Assembly (NCBI GenBank): GCA_947495695.1 | Contig: CANLZP010000003.1 | Span: 248,001-312,000 of the forward strand | Source: an uncultured Erythrobacter sp. | GTDB taxonomy: Bacteria; Pseudomonadota; Alphaproteobacteria; Sphingomonadales; Sphingomonadaceae | Reading direction: 5' to 3' | DNA length: 64,000 bases | In this document: positions 44,816 to 54,036 of the stretch, in pieces | Position numbering within the stretch: position 1 is the stretch's first letter | Layout of the letters: the number at the start of each line of letters is the position of its first letter | The notes under the pieces: generated by a model | Told to the model about the DNA's origin: nothing | Databases searched by the model: none | What the model saw: the letters and a program-made list of their open reading frames with translations, nothing else | Translations under genes and position numbers: made by a program

Positions 44816-44892
44816 TGGTGGGCCCGGCAGGATTCGAACCCGCGACCTAGCCGTTATGAGCGGCCGGCTCTAACCAACTGAGCTACAGGCCC
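44816..44892 (-). tRNA. tRNA with anticodon CAT, probably tRNA-Ile2
   Basis: Read on the minus strand, 77 bases begin GGGCCTG and end CGGGCCCACCA. The anticodon loop is CTCATAA. It lacks initiator-tRNA features (1-72 is a G-C pair and no three G-C pairs flank the loop). The C4-G69 and C5-G68 pairs and the variable region AGGTCG resemble E. coli tRNA-Ile2, the lysidine-modified type, rather than elongator Met. The CAT anticodon is certain; the amino acid is inferred. Confidence 0.85.
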
Positions 44893-44961
44893 GCCTTCGC
44901 GACGCAGATGCGGCGTGCCCCCTACAATGGGAATGCGCGCGATACAAGCGTACTTTCCAGC

Positions 44962-46872
44962 TTATTTGATGTCTGTCCGCTTGTTTTCTTGTTTTGCTTG
45001 GGTTGGCAACCGTGCCAATTCGATCAAAAGTGGCAGTTTCAACCGAATTTCACCGTCTTGGCACACTAAATCGCCGCCAGCCGAGCGGGCCTCTGCGCGC
45101 GCCAGCCGCAAGCTAAAACCGGCCCCGAAAAGTCCTGCGCTGACACTTGCACCCGATGCTTTGACCTGGGCCGTAAAAACGTCGTCTTCCCGCTTCAACT
45201 GCGCGGGTAGATCGCAAGACAGATGCACTTGGTTGTTCTTGGATGACAAAGCGATGGCTAAGGTTTCCCCGGAATTGCTGGCCCCCGCCATGGTGGCCAA
45301 GACGCGCCACAGAAGCGCTTCGGCGTCTTCCTCTCCCACAGTGGCAAGGATATCGGAGCTGTCTGGTGCGGTATATTGAAAGCCCGCCATCCGCGGTGCC
45401 ATCACTTGCTGCAATTGGCTGACCATACGTTGGGTCAAGTCGCCCAGATCGGACGTGCCTTCGTCCAGCGTCATGGTGCCGCTTTCCAGACGGGCCAAGC
45501 GCTCCAGCTCGTCAAATCCGGCCAATATGCGCGCAGCGTCCCCGGCAATGGTTGCTGCAAGGGCGCGATATTCATTGGGGGCAGGGCCGAACAATTGCTG
45601 TTGGATCACCTCGGCAAAGCCCTGCAGTGCGTTCACCGGAGTGCGCAATTCATGCAGCAATTGCCGGATCCGATCAGCCTCGCTCGATTGCGCAGCGCCG
45701 GCGCGATCTGCCGGAGCAGGTCGACGGAAGCGTCCAACATAACCAAAGAACCGTCCACCTGCCGGGGCAAAGCGTGGATGGGCATCGACCACCCATTCGC
45801 CCGAAATGACCTCAGCACCGGTCAAAGTCAGCGCGGCGCGTTCAATCGGCTGCTGGGACAAAAATGCCCGAGAAATTGGGTCTAGCTGTGCTTGTTCGCC
45901 CAAACTTTGCCTAGGCATCAATCGTTTGCCGACCACTGAAGGGGCGATTGCATCGTCGGCCCATTCGATTCGCCCGGCCGCATCGGTGCTGAAAGCAAAG
46001 GCGCTCAGTTCGCGCGAAGCATTGCCCGAGCTTTCTTCCAGGGGAAGCTGGGGGGCAAGATCGGACGATAGCTCGGGATTCTCGCGTTCCCTGCGGAATT
46101 GAGCGATCCGCTCTACCAGAGCGGAAATTTCCGATTTTTCTTCCTGCCTTGCAGAGGGCGGCGACGGAGCAATCTCTGCCAGCTCGATTGCATCAGATTC
46201 GACTGCGTCACTGTCTTGTTGAACAGCATCTTCTTGAACCGGCTCTGCCTGATCCGACTCAGACTGCTCTGCGTCTTCAAATTGCGGATCGATGGTGGGC
46301 TCGGAATGTTCAATCAGTGGTTCAAGCGTATCAGGCAGATCAGCCGTATCTGATGGCGTATCGACGGTCCCATCGACATCCATCGCAATCGCATCACTAT
46401 CGTCCAGAACCAGCGCATCATCTGCGGTTTGCGGCATCGGCAGCCCGCGGTCGGTGATACCCAGCCGCTCCAGAATCATCTCAGCACCTTCGGGCAAATC
46501 GCGGCGCAACCGCAAAAATCCGCGGGCACGAATAGGGAGACGTGGGATCAGACCCTGCCAGTCCTCGTCGCTCAGATCAGCACGGGTCAGCGCAGCAGCG
46601 ACAACCTCAGGTTCATCCTCGGCCAAATGGGCCGCCAGCTCTGCGCTACGAAATCGCCAGCCTGTCTCACGGATCATCGCGGCCCGTTCTGGCGCTGGAA
46701 TTTGCTCCCCCAGAGCACCCAACCGCAGCCAAGCTGCTGCCACCAAGCTTTCATCGCGGCCGTATTTTCGGCTGCCAAGCAGATCGAGCAATTGCCTGAA
46801 TTGCGTGCGCGCCGCATGCTCGCCAGCAGCGCGGTGGCGCAGCACAGTAGCAAGGCGGTCGTCAAAAAACAT
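44962..46872 (-). CDS. Sensor histidine-kinase-like protein with degenerate ATPase domain
   Basis: A 636-residue protein. Residues 1-150 are helical repeats without signal or membrane segments; about 151-246 form a very acidic, Ser/Asp/Glu-rich linker; a PAS-like part follows (FAFSTDAAGRIEWADDAI); then a clear HisKA dimerisation helix, LLHELRTPVNALQGFAEVI, with phospho-acceptor His407. The ATPase part keeps a G2-like GLFGAGFSLRLARAEARSAGG but the usual N box and D-x-G-x-G are not recognisable. It appears cytoplasmic. No response regulator is adjacent. ATG 46872 follows a GGAG. It diverges from an Lrp gene. Confidence 0.82.
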   Translation of the reverse strand: MFFDDRLATVLRHRAAGEHAARTQFRQLLDLLGSRKYGRDESLVAAAWLRLGALGEQIPAPERAAMIRETGWRFRSAELAAHLAEDEPEVVAAALTRADLSDEDWQGLIPRLPIRARGFLRLRRDLPEGAEMILERLGITDRGLPMPQTADDALVLDDSDAIAMDVDGTVDTPSDTADLPDTLEPLIEHSEPTIDPQFEDAEQSESDQAEPVQEDAVQQDSDAVESDAIELAEIAPSPPSARQEEKSEISALVERIAQFRRERENPELSSDLAPQLPLEESSGNASRELSAFAFSTDAAGRIEWADDAIAPSVVGKRLMPRQSLGEQAQLDPISRAFLSQQPIERAALTLTGAEVISGEWVVDAHPRFAPAGGRFFGYVGRFRRPAPADRAGAAQSSEADRIRQLLHELRTPVNALQGFAEVIQQQLFGPAPNEYRALAATIAGDAARILAGFDELERLARLESGTMTLDEGTSDLGDLTQRMVSQLQQVMAPRMAGFQYTAPDSSDILATVGEEDAEALLWRVLATMAGASNSGETLAIALSSKNNQVHLSCDLPAQLKREDDVFTAQVKASGASVSAGLFGAGFSLRLARAEARSAGGDLVCQDGEIRLKLPLLIELARLPTQAKQENKRTDIK

Positions 46873-47087
46873 CGAATCTCCGGCGGGAATCACTTCGCTG
46901 CGCACACTATGCACGCAATGATGCTCTTACAGTTACCAAACCGACAAGGTGAGCGTCTTTCTCGATGCGTTGCAAAGCGGGACAATTGCTGGCAGGAACA
47001 ATAAAATTAGTTTTTGAGAGGTTGATGGGCCTCTTTCGTTTCACCGCTGTGTTCTTACAGCATAAATATCGTTGCAGGGGCGTGAAT

Positions 47088-47555
47088 ATGGCCAATCTTG
47101 ACGAAATCGATCAGCGCTTGCTTGCCGAGCTGCAGGCAGAGGGTCGTGTCACCAATGTGGAACTTGCGCAACGGGTCGGCCTAACCGCTCCTCCATGTCT
47201 GCGCCGGGTGCGTGGATTGGAAGAAGAAGGCGTGATCAAAGGGTATCACGCTGATCTGGACGCATCGAAATTGGGCTTTGCCATTACGGTGTTTGCGATG
47301 GTTAGCTTGAAAAGCCAGGCGGAAAGCGCTCTGCGTGAATTTGAAGACCATATGGCGGGTCTGGATGAAGTGCGCGAATGCCACATGTTGAATGGTGAAA
47401 TTGACTTTATTCTCAAAGTGGTAAGCCGCGATTTGCAGAGCTTTCAGGAATTCTTGACTAGCAAGCTGACACCGGCCCCAAATGTGGAAAGTGTCAAGAC
47501 GTCGCTGACCATCCGCACTGCCAAGCATATGCCCGGAGTGCCTTTGGGCCAGTAA
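47088..47555 (+). CDS. Lrp/AsnC family transcriptional regulator
   Basis: A 155-residue feast/famine regulator. The N-terminal helix-turn-helix is MANLDEIDQRLLAELQAEG followed by VTNVELAQRVGLTAPPCLRRVRGLEEEGVIKGY; the C-terminal RAM domain (VFAMVSLKSQAESALREFEDHM, EVRECHMLNGEIDFILKVV) binds an amino acid. The LTAPPCLRRVR variant is typical of alphaproteobacterial Lrp-like regulators. Targets are unknown. ATG 47088 is the fitting start although the frame is open from 46965. Its last codons form the first of three tandem 20-bp units. Confidence 0.93.
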   Translation: MANLDEIDQRLLAELQAEGRVTNVELAQRVGLTAPPCLRRVRGLEEEGVIKGYHADLDASKLGFAITVFAMVSLKSQAESALREFEDHMAGLDEVRECHMLNGEIDFILKVVSRDLQSFQEFLTSKLTPAPNVESVKTSLTIRTAKHMPGVPLGQ

Positions 47556-47597
47556 GCGTGCCGTTGGGCCAGTGAGCGTGCCGTTGGGCCGATAGGC
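47538..47597. repeat. Three tandem 20-bp units across the Lrp stop codon
   Basis: Units at 47538-47557, 47558-47577 and 47578-47597 share GTGCC-TTGGGCC with few substitutions (GTGCCTTTGGGCCAGTAAGC, GTGCCGTTGGGCCAGTGAGC, GTGCCGTTGGGCCGATAGGC). The first encodes VPLGQ and the stop codon; the others would read the same peptide if not preceded by the stop. Confidence 0.85.
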
Positions 47598-47691
47598 CTG
47601 CAACCGCTCAGGCTGCCCTCTCGTAGTTTGCCATATCTCCTGCAGTGGTGCATCCTCGGGTCACGATCTGAGACCTTGGGGGGACGAATCG

Positions 47692-48159
47692 ATGCGCAAA
47701 TCTATCATCATTGCGATCAGCACGGTTGGATTGGCATGCCTATCCGGACAGGCCAGCGCGCAGGATGCGGCCGAAAGCGCTGCGGTAATGGGGGCAACAG
47801 GGCCTTCAACCGGCAAAGCGCAGCGTTCCTTGGGCGGTGCCATATCGGGCAGCCTGAACAGCGCAGCCAGCACTATTCGATCAAGCGGGCGTGGCGGAGC
47901 CCGGCCTGCTCGTCGTGGCGGCAGCGTGCGTGTCTCTCGGCAAGGCTTGCCGGCTGGCGTCGATGCCTTGGAAGGCACCGATGCGTCGGCCTATCGGCTG
48001 GATAATGGGGTAACGATCAAGATAAGTGGGCGGATGAACCCTTCAGCCCAGGCGCGCTGCGTGAAAGAATGTGGTGCTGTCAAAGTGCAGCAAAGACCCG
48101 CTGCTGAAGCGCCCGATGCAAAGCCGGCTGCTGCAAAGCCTGACCTACCAAAGGACTGA
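47692..48159 (+). CDS. Small secreted protein of unknown function
   Basis: A 155-residue protein with a signal peptide (MRKSIIIAISTVGLACLSG to ASA/QD). The mature part has a Gly/Arg-rich stretch (SSGRGGARPARRGGSVRVS), a short conserved-looking module (YRLDNGVTIKISGRMNP) and two nearby cysteines (ARCVKECGAVK), ending in an Ala/Pro/Lys tail. I do not recognise it. It ends three bases before the Nramp-like transporter gene, so the pair is cotranscribed, and it might be a periplasmic partner of the transporter. Confidence 0.7.
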   Translation: MRKSIIIAISTVGLACLSGQASAQDAAESAAVMGATGPSTGKAQRSLGGAISGSLNSAASTIRSSGRGGARPARRGGSVRVSRQGLPAGVDALEGTDASAYRLDNGVTIKISGRMNPSAQARCVKECGAVKVQQRPAAEAPDAKPAAAKPDLPKD

Positions 48160-48162
48160 TTT

Positions 48163-49401
48163 ATGTGGCGAATAATGGGCCCGGCTCTGCTGTTTTCCGG
48201 GTCAGCCATCGGCACCTCGCATCTGGTGCAATCGACACGGGCTGGCGCTTTATACGGCCTGGCGATGCTGTCAGTCATCTTGCTGGCAGGCATATTGAAA
48301 TATCCTGCGTTTCGATTTGCGGTTGATTACGGCCATTCCACCCGGCGTTCGATCATGGTCGGATATAGGGAGCTTGGGTTGTGGGCACCGCTGCTGTTCG
48401 CTGCAGCTGGATTGACCATTATGCCGATCATTATTGCGGCATTGTCGATGGCGACATCGGGCATCAGCGTGGTCGTGTTTGGGGTGGATTTGCCAGTCCA
48501 ACTGACTGCAGTCTCGCTGATTGCGTTGTGTGCGTTTGTTCTTCTGTTCGGTGGGTACAGCTGGCTCGATTGGATCAATCGGGTGCTGGTATTGTTTCTG
48601 GTTCTCGCGACCTTGGTTACCACGGTGCTGGTTTTGCCGCAGGTGAACTGGTCCACCTTTGCCAACGTAGGCTGGGTGTTTGATCCCAAAGCGATATTGT
48701 TTGTAGTCGCATTGGCAGGCTTCATGCCCACTGCGTTGGAAGCCTCTGTGACGCAGTCAATATGGACTGCAAAGGCCGAACAACGCTTAGGAGACGACCA
48801 AGAGGCCACCACGCGCGATGCCCGCGGAGCTTTCTTTATCGGCTATGCGCTGACCATGGTGTTGGCGGTGTGTTTTTGCATCATGGGGGCCGGAGTGATG
48901 CATGCCGGTGGAATTGCCCCGGAATCGAGCGCAACCGGCTTCGCTCAACAGATTATCGATCTCTATAGCTCTACATTGGGGCAGGGTGCCGCAGCTTTGG
49001 CTGCCGTTGCGGCTTTGTCGGCAATGCTGACCACCTTGCTGGTTGCGCTGGATATTGGCGCGCGCAACACCGCCACCACGTGGCGCGAAACATTTGGCCA
49101 TTCAGAACGCCTGCAAACAGAGGCTGAGGCCTCTTCCCTACCTTACGGCATTTCAGTTGTGCTGTTGCTGGTTGCAGGCAGCACCATTGTGCTCACCTTG
49201 CTCGGCAGCTTCACCGATCTGCTGGACTTGGCGACCAGCGCCGCCTTTGTGATCGCTCCGATCATAGCTGGCCTGAACTATCTGGTGGTGACCCGCTGCA
49301 CCATGCCTGACGATGCGAGGCCTGGCGCGGCGATGCGCGCGCTCAACCTGCTCGCGATTGTTGTTATGACATCGCTTGCCGTTGCGTATTTCATCATCTG
49401 A
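48163..49401 (+). CDS. Nramp-related membrane transporter without canonical metal motifs
   Basis: A 412-residue protein with about eleven hydrophobic spans and Nramp-like order, beginning MWRIMGPALLFSGSAIGTSHLVQSTRAG. In Nramp transporters the first helix has D-P-G-N and the sixth M-P-H; here the matching places read GTSH (residues 17-20) and MPT (188-190). Substrate binding must therefore differ from manganese/iron Nramp proteins, and magnesium or another solute is possible. It is close behind the small secreted protein and converges on a TonB receptor gene. Annotation pipelines would probably call it a divalent metal transporter. Confidence 0.75.
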   Translation: MWRIMGPALLFSGSAIGTSHLVQSTRAGALYGLAMLSVILLAGILKYPAFRFAVDYGHSTRRSIMVGYRELGLWAPLLFAAAGLTIMPIIIAALSMATSGISVVVFGVDLPVQLTAVSLIALCAFVLLFGGYSWLDWINRVLVLFLVLATLVTTVLVLPQVNWSTFANVGWVFDPKAILFVVALAGFMPTALEASVTQSIWTAKAEQRLGDDQEATTRDARGAFFIGYALTMVLAVCFCIMGAGVMHAGGIAPESSATGFAQQIIDLYSSTLGQGAAALAAVAALSAMLTTLLVALDIGARNTATTWRETFGHSERLQTEAEASSLPYGISVVLLLVAGSTIVLTLLGSFTDLLDLATSAAFVIAPIIAGLNYLVVTRCTMPDDARPGAAMRALNLLAIVVMTSLAVAYFII

Positions 49402-49408
49402 CCAAACA

Positions 49409-49440
49409 GAAAGGGCGAACCTTTGCAGGTCCGCCCTTCC
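49409..49440. terminator. Hairpin between convergent transporter and TonB receptor genes
   Basis: AAGGGCG-A-ACCT (49411-49422) pairs with AGGT-C-CGCCCTT (49427-49438) with one A-C mismatch around TTGC. The plus strand continues CCATTTATTTT. It can serve both converging genes. Confidence 0.65.
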
Positions 49441-49484
49441 ATTTATTTTGGCCGCGCATTGTAACGCGGATGTATTGTCTGGCT

Positions 49485-51866
49485 TTAGAAGCTCTTACGA
49501 ACGGTCACACCAAAGGTTTGGGGTGAGTTGGTCCGGTAGGCCAAACGAGCCCGACCACCGCGTTCACGGTCAAAGCTGAGCAGTGCATTCTCGTCAAAGA
49601 TGTTGTTTGCATAGACAACGAAGGTCAGCCCGTTTTCGAAGTCGATTCCTGCGGACAGGTTCACAATATCGTATGAGGGCAGCAGTAGATCAACCGTTGT
49701 TGCCGCATTCGCAGGAGCACCATTGAATGGCAGGCCATGGTTGAATGTGCGTGGGTTGCCCTCTTGGTCGGCTGGCTGCGTAAAGCGGCTGCCAACATGA
49801 GAGTAACTTGCAGTCAGGTAAGCATCTGCTGTGTCCGAGATTGGCCATTCATAACTGCCAGAAATGGACATCTGGAAGTTAGGCACAGATGGCAAACGGT
49901 TGCCATCACGAATACCGGTTGCCGATGCCAAAGGCTCGGGCAGGGTGGTATCAAACTCGGCTTCGATCACGCTGCCTGACAGGATAAAGTCCAGTCCTGT
50001 CATCGGTGAAAAGCCAACCTCGGCCTCAAAGCCTAGCGTGTGAGCATCTTCCACGTTGAACACGATCCGCGACGAGCACGTGCCGGCGTCCAAGGTTACC
50101 TGAAGATCGCTGATGTCGTTGTAGAAACCGGCGACATTGGCGTAGAAACCATTGCCTTGTGCTTTGGCGCCGATTTCATAGTTCCACAGCGTTTCATCGT
50201 CATAATCCTGGAAGCCACCAAACAACGCCAGATCCTCTGCGTTACACAGCGGAACGTTGAGCGGATCGTTGACGCCGCCCAAGCGGAAACCTTGTGATGC
50301 CTGCGCGTTCAGCGTTACCGCATCCGACACATCGTAGCTGAGCAAGAAGCGCGGAGTGATACCGTTTGAACTTGTTTCGTCGACTTGTCCGGTATCGCCA
50401 TTGGCGAACAGACCGCCGGTGGTGATGGTGCGGGTTTCTTCAAAGTCATAATAACGCGCGCCCACCGTGAAATCGAGACGATCGGTGAATGCATAGGTTG
50501 CTTCACCAAATATCGCGATTTGTTCGATGTTGTAGGGCAAGTCCGAGTTAAACGGCGAGTCGAGATTGGTGAACCCGTTCGCAACAGCGGCGGATGTACC
50601 GGCACCCAATGTCGCGTCCGTCGCCGCAGCATAACCCGGAGTGGGCAAGCGCTGGCGATAGAAGCGATCAGTGTCCGAATAGAACGCACCAAGCACCCAC
50701 TGCAATGCGCTGTCATTGTTCGACGAGAGCCGCAGTTCTTGGGTCCATGATTCAAGGTCAGTGGTGTCACGAAGGTTCGATGGCAGATTTACACCTGCAT
50801 CATCATAACCCAGATCAACAGAGACCGAACCTGACAAAGCGCTTGCATCACGGCTAACCAAAATATCGCGGTTGGTGTATGACGATACAGAAGTGATGGT
50901 CACTCCATCTAGTTCTACGTCTGCCACCAGATCTGCAATCAGCGTTTCGTCTTCGAAACCCTCTCGCAGCAGCAGGTATTGTTCGCGCTCGTCAAACTCC
51001 AAAGCAGGTGTCGTGAATTCATTCGCGTAAAGGTTGAAGATTTCTTGGCGATTGAACCCATCGGCGTTGATCTTTTGGTAGATGATCCGGGGCGTCAAAG
51101 TGAAGCCACCGCCTGAATCGTATTTCAACGCGATCCGGCCGCCATATCGATCGCCGCCATTCACATCTTCGCCGCCTGCAGGGCCAAGCGCATCGATAAA
51201 ACCAGCATATTCGGTGTAATACCCGACCGCTCTGATAGCGATATTCTCGCTCACAGGAACATTGATCGCTCCTTTGAGGTGGTAGCCAATGTCATCACCG
51301 TCGACCAAATTGATATTGGCCTCGACCAAACCTTCAGTGACCCCAATTTCGGGTTGATTTGTGATGTAACGGATTGTGCCGCCAACGGAGCCCGAGCCAA
51401 ATAAGGTGCCTTGCGGTCCGCGCAGTGTTTCCACACGATTGAGATCAAACAGGTCGAGGTCAGGAGTAAAGAGGGACAGCGAGATGACTGATTCATCCAG
51501 ATACACGCCTACTTGCTCTTTCACGCCGGGTTGGTCGCGTACAACCTGACCAGCTGAAACGCCGCGGACCGACACCTGGCTTTGGCCCGGGCCTAAGTTT
51601 TGGATCGAAAGACCAGCGACATTGCGCGACAGATCTTCAAGCGTAACCGCTCCTGAGCGCTGAATGTCTTCTTGTGTTTGAGCATTGATCGAAAACGGAA
51701 TATCTTGGATCGTTGAATCGCGCTTGGTAGCAGTAACGATAATCACATTACCGGTTGCCGCCTCTTCGCTGTCAGCTGCATCTTGTGCGATCGCTGGGCT
51801 CGCGAACAAAGCCGTTGCACAGCTTGCGCAAAGCGCAGCTCGGAAGTTCTTTAGATTATAAGACAT
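49485..51866 (-). CDS. TonB-dependent outer-membrane receptor
   Basis: A 793-residue receptor. The signal peptide (MSYNLKNFRAALCASCATALF to AIAQD) is followed by GNVIIVTATKRDSTIQDIPF, a TonB-box-like entry, a plug with SVRGVSAGQVVRDQPGVKEQVGVYLDESV and VETLRGPQGTLFGSGSVGGTIRYITNQPE, and a barrel ending in FGVTVRKSF. Like the first receptor it belongs to the sphingomonad expansion with unknown ligands. ATG 51866, 9 bases after GGAG, is preferred over the GTG/ATG three codons upstream. It lies 212 bases downstream of accC on the same strand, apparently a separate unit. Confidence 0.93.
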   Translation of the reverse strand: MSYNLKNFRAALCASCATALFASPAIAQDAADSEEAATGNVIIVTATKRDSTIQDIPFSINAQTQEDIQRSGAVTLEDLSRNVAGLSIQNLGPGQSQVSVRGVSAGQVVRDQPGVKEQVGVYLDESVISLSLFTPDLDLFDLNRVETLRGPQGTLFGSGSVGGTIRYITNQPEIGVTEGLVEANINLVDGDDIGYHLKGAINVPVSENIAIRAVGYYTEYAGFIDALGPAGGEDVNGGDRYGGRIALKYDSGGGFTLTPRIIYQKINADGFNRQEIFNLYANEFTTPALEFDEREQYLLLREGFEDETLIADLVADVELDGVTITSVSSYTNRDILVSRDASALSGSVSVDLGYDDAGVNLPSNLRDTTDLESWTQELRLSSNNDSALQWVLGAFYSDTDRFYRQRLPTPGYAAATDATLGAGTSAAVANGFTNLDSPFNSDLPYNIEQIAIFGEATYAFTDRLDFTVGARYYDFEETRTITTGGLFANGDTGQVDETSSNGITPRFLLSYDVSDAVTLNAQASQGFRLGGVNDPLNVPLCNAEDLALFGGFQDYDDETLWNYEIGAKAQGNGFYANVAGFYNDISDLQVTLDAGTCSSRIVFNVEDAHTLGFEAEVGFSPMTGLDFILSGSVIEAEFDTTLPEPLASATGIRDGNRLPSVPNFQMSISGSYEWPISDTADAYLTASYSHVGSRFTQPADQEGNPRTFNHGLPFNGAPANAATTVDLLLPSYDIVNLSAGIDFENGLTFVVYANNIFDENALLSFDRERGGRARLAYRTNSPQTFGVTVRKSF

Positions 51867-52078
51867 TTCCACCATCTCCGTTTTCTGCCCGTCTCTTGCT
51901 GTTCAGCCGGCGGACCATTGCGGTGGCGTATGGCAAGGTTATTTGCTGAGCAAGCGGGCGTAAGATCACGACCAAATTTTATACAAATGCTGTGACTCGT
52001 TTGCCGCACTTAAGGCGAATGAGTAGCTCTTTGTATTAAAATAACAAACCTGTTGTGTGGGCGCGGATATCGGCCAAC

Positions 52079-53428
52079 TTAGCCAGCGCGCTCAGCCAGC
52101 CATTCTTCCAACCATTTGATCGAATAATCGCCGTTCAGGATATCATCCTGCCGGATCAATTCTTGATGCAATGGGATGTTGGTTTTGACACCTTCCACCA
52201 CCATCTCTTCCAACGCACGGCGAAGGCGCATGATGCATTTTTCGCGGTTGCGGCCGTAAACGATCAGCTTTGCAATCATGGAATCATAATAGGGCGGGAT
52301 GGAGTATCCTGCATACAGACCTGAATCGACACGGACGTGCATGCCGCCAGCCGCATGGTAATAGCTGACCTTGCCGGGCGAGGGGGCAAAGGTGAACGGA
52401 TCTTCTGCATTGATCCGACATTCAATGGCATGGCCCTGAAATTCGACCTCGTCCTGCGTTACCGACAATGGCTTGCCCGCAGCTACGCGGATTTGTTCAC
52501 GCACCAGATCGATGCCGGTGATCATTTCCGTAACAGGGTGTTCGACCTGCAGGCGGGTGTTCATCTCGATGAAGAAGAACTCGCCATTTTCCCACAAGAA
52601 TTCGATTGTGCCAGCGCCGCGATAGCCCATGTCGCGCATTGCCTTTGAGCAAACCTCGCCCATGCGCATCCGTTCTTCTTCGGAGATAACTGGAGAGGGC
52701 GCTTCTTCCAGCACCTTTTGGTGGCGGCGCTGCAAGGAACAATCGCGCTCGCCCAAATGGATGGCATTGCCTTTGCCATCGCCAAATACCTGAAATTCGA
52801 TGTGGCGCGGATTGCCCAGATATTTTTCAAGATAAACGGTGGCATCGCCAAAGGCTGCTTTGGCTTCGCTGCCTGCCTGTTGCATCAGCGTTTCGAGTTG
52901 GTCTTCGCTCTCGCACACCTTCATACCGCGACCGCCGCCGCCAGAGGCAGCCTTGATGATCACGGGATAGCCAATTTCCGCAGCAATCTTTTTGGCTTCA
53001 CCAGCATCGCTGATCGCGCCGTCAGAGCCAGGCACCAATGGCAATCCCAATGCGCCAGCGGTCTGCTTGGCAGCGACCTTGTCACCCATTGTCCGGATAT
53101 GTTCAGGCTTGGGCCCGATCCAGGCGATGTCATGTGCCTCGACGATCTCGGCAAACTGCTCGTTCTCTGACAAGAAGCCATAGCCCGGGTGAATAGCATC
53201 GCAATGCGCCACTTCAGCCGCTGAAATAATCGCTGCCACATTCAAATAGCTGTCGGTTGCCGCAGGCGGTCCAATGCAAACCGCATGGTCTGCCAGCCGG
53301 ACATGCATGGCATCGGAATCAGCGGTGGAGTGTACAGCCACCGTTTCGATGCCCATTTCGTGGGCCGCGCGATGGATGCGCAATGCGATCTCGCCGCGGT
53401 TGGCAATCAGGATGCGGGTAATGGCCAT
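52079..53428 (-). CDS. accC: Acetyl-CoA carboxylase, biotin carboxylase subunit
   Basis: A 449-residue ATP-grasp enzyme that carboxylates the biotin of AccB in the first step of fatty acid synthesis. [21 protein letters not shown] is the N-terminal signature; [16 protein letters not shown] is the glycine-rich ATP loop; [28 protein letters not shown] is the catalytic and Mg-binding region. Length is standard. It lies 7 bases downstream of accB in an aroQ-accB-accC operon. Confidence 0.97.
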   Translation of the reverse strand: MAITRILIANRGEIALRIHRAAHEMGIETVAVHSTADSDAMHVRLADHAVCIGPPAATDSYLNVAAIISAAEVAHCDAIHPGYGFLSENEQFAEIVEAHDIAWIGPKPEHIRTMGDKVAAKQTAGALGLPLVPGSDGAISDAGEAKKIAAEIGYPVIIKAASGGGGRGMKVCESEDQLETLMQQAGSEAKAAFGDATVYLEKYLGNPRHIEFQVFGDGKGNAIHLGERDCSLQRRHQKVLEEAPSPVISEEERMRMGEVCSKAMRDMGYRGAGTIEFLWENGEFFFIEMNTRLQVEHPVTEMITGIDLVREQIRVAAGKPLSVTQDEVEFQGHAIECRINAEDPFTFAPSPGKVSYYHAAGGMHVRVDSGLYAGYSIPPYYDSMIAKLIVYGRNREKCIMRLRRALEEMVVEGVKTNIPLHQELIRQDDILNGDYSIKWLEEWLAERAG

Positions 53429-53435
53429 TGCTGGA

Positions 53436-53942
53436 TTACCCGATGACGATCAGAGGTTGGTCAAATTCGATCGGCTGGGCGTTTTCCACCAGGATCGCTT
53501 TAACCGTGCCGGATTTTTCCGCCTTGATCGGGTTCATCACCTTCATCGCTTCAACGATCAAAATGGTGTCGCCTTCCTTCACGCTATCGCCAACGTTGAT
53601 GAACGGATCGGCGCCCGGTTCTGACGACAGATAGGCTGTGCCGACCATGGGGGACTTTTGCGCATCAGCATTGTCGGCAGCTGGAGCGGCCTCTTCTGCT
53701 GGAGCCGGAGCCGCGGCCGCAGGCGCAGCAACGGGTGCCGGAGCTGCCGCCATCACCGGCGCCGCAGCAGCAACGCCGCCTCTGGCCACGCGGATACGGC
53801 GATCATCATCCTCTACTTCGATTTCGGTTAGTCCAGTCTCGTTCAGCATCTCTGCGAGTTCGCGAACAAGTTTGGTATCGACATTCATGCCAGGCCCCTT
53901 TGATGATTTGCGACGCCCGCCATTTGTCTTGCTTTCAGCCAT
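53436..53942 (-). CDS. accB: Acetyl-CoA carboxylase biotin carboxyl carrier protein
   Basis: A 168-residue carrier. The C-terminal biotinyl domain contains [15 protein letters not shown], the Lys of A-M-K being biotinylated, and a thumb-like loop before it ([13 protein letters not shown]). The middle is an Ala/Pro-rich flexible linker ([20 protein letters not shown]). The N-terminal extension [18 protein letters not shown] precedes the conserved [23 protein letters not shown] 53942 has AAGGGG upstream, and 53888 is the alternative start. Confidence 0.96.
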   Translation of the reverse strand: MAESKTNGGRRKSSKGPGMNVDTKLVRELAEMLNETGLTEIEVEDDDRRIRVARGGVAAAAPVMAAAPAPVAAPAAAAPAPAEEAAPAADNADAQKSPMVGTAYLSSEPGADPFINVGDSVKEGDTILIVEAMKVMNPIKAEKSGTVKAILVENAQPIEFDQPLIVIG

Positions 53943-54036
53943 TTTTACCCCTTGGCAGATGTGTTGAGGCTGTGACTATGCGGGGGAATTGCGGCTGGCA
54001 AGAGGCGGCGTTGCAATTTTAGCAATTCTGCCCTGG

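Noticed and set aside
44616-44873. Plus-strand 85-codon frame covering the tRNA pair
   Set aside because: It reads through two complete tRNA genes on the other strand, a common false prediction with GEDSNPRP-like peptides.
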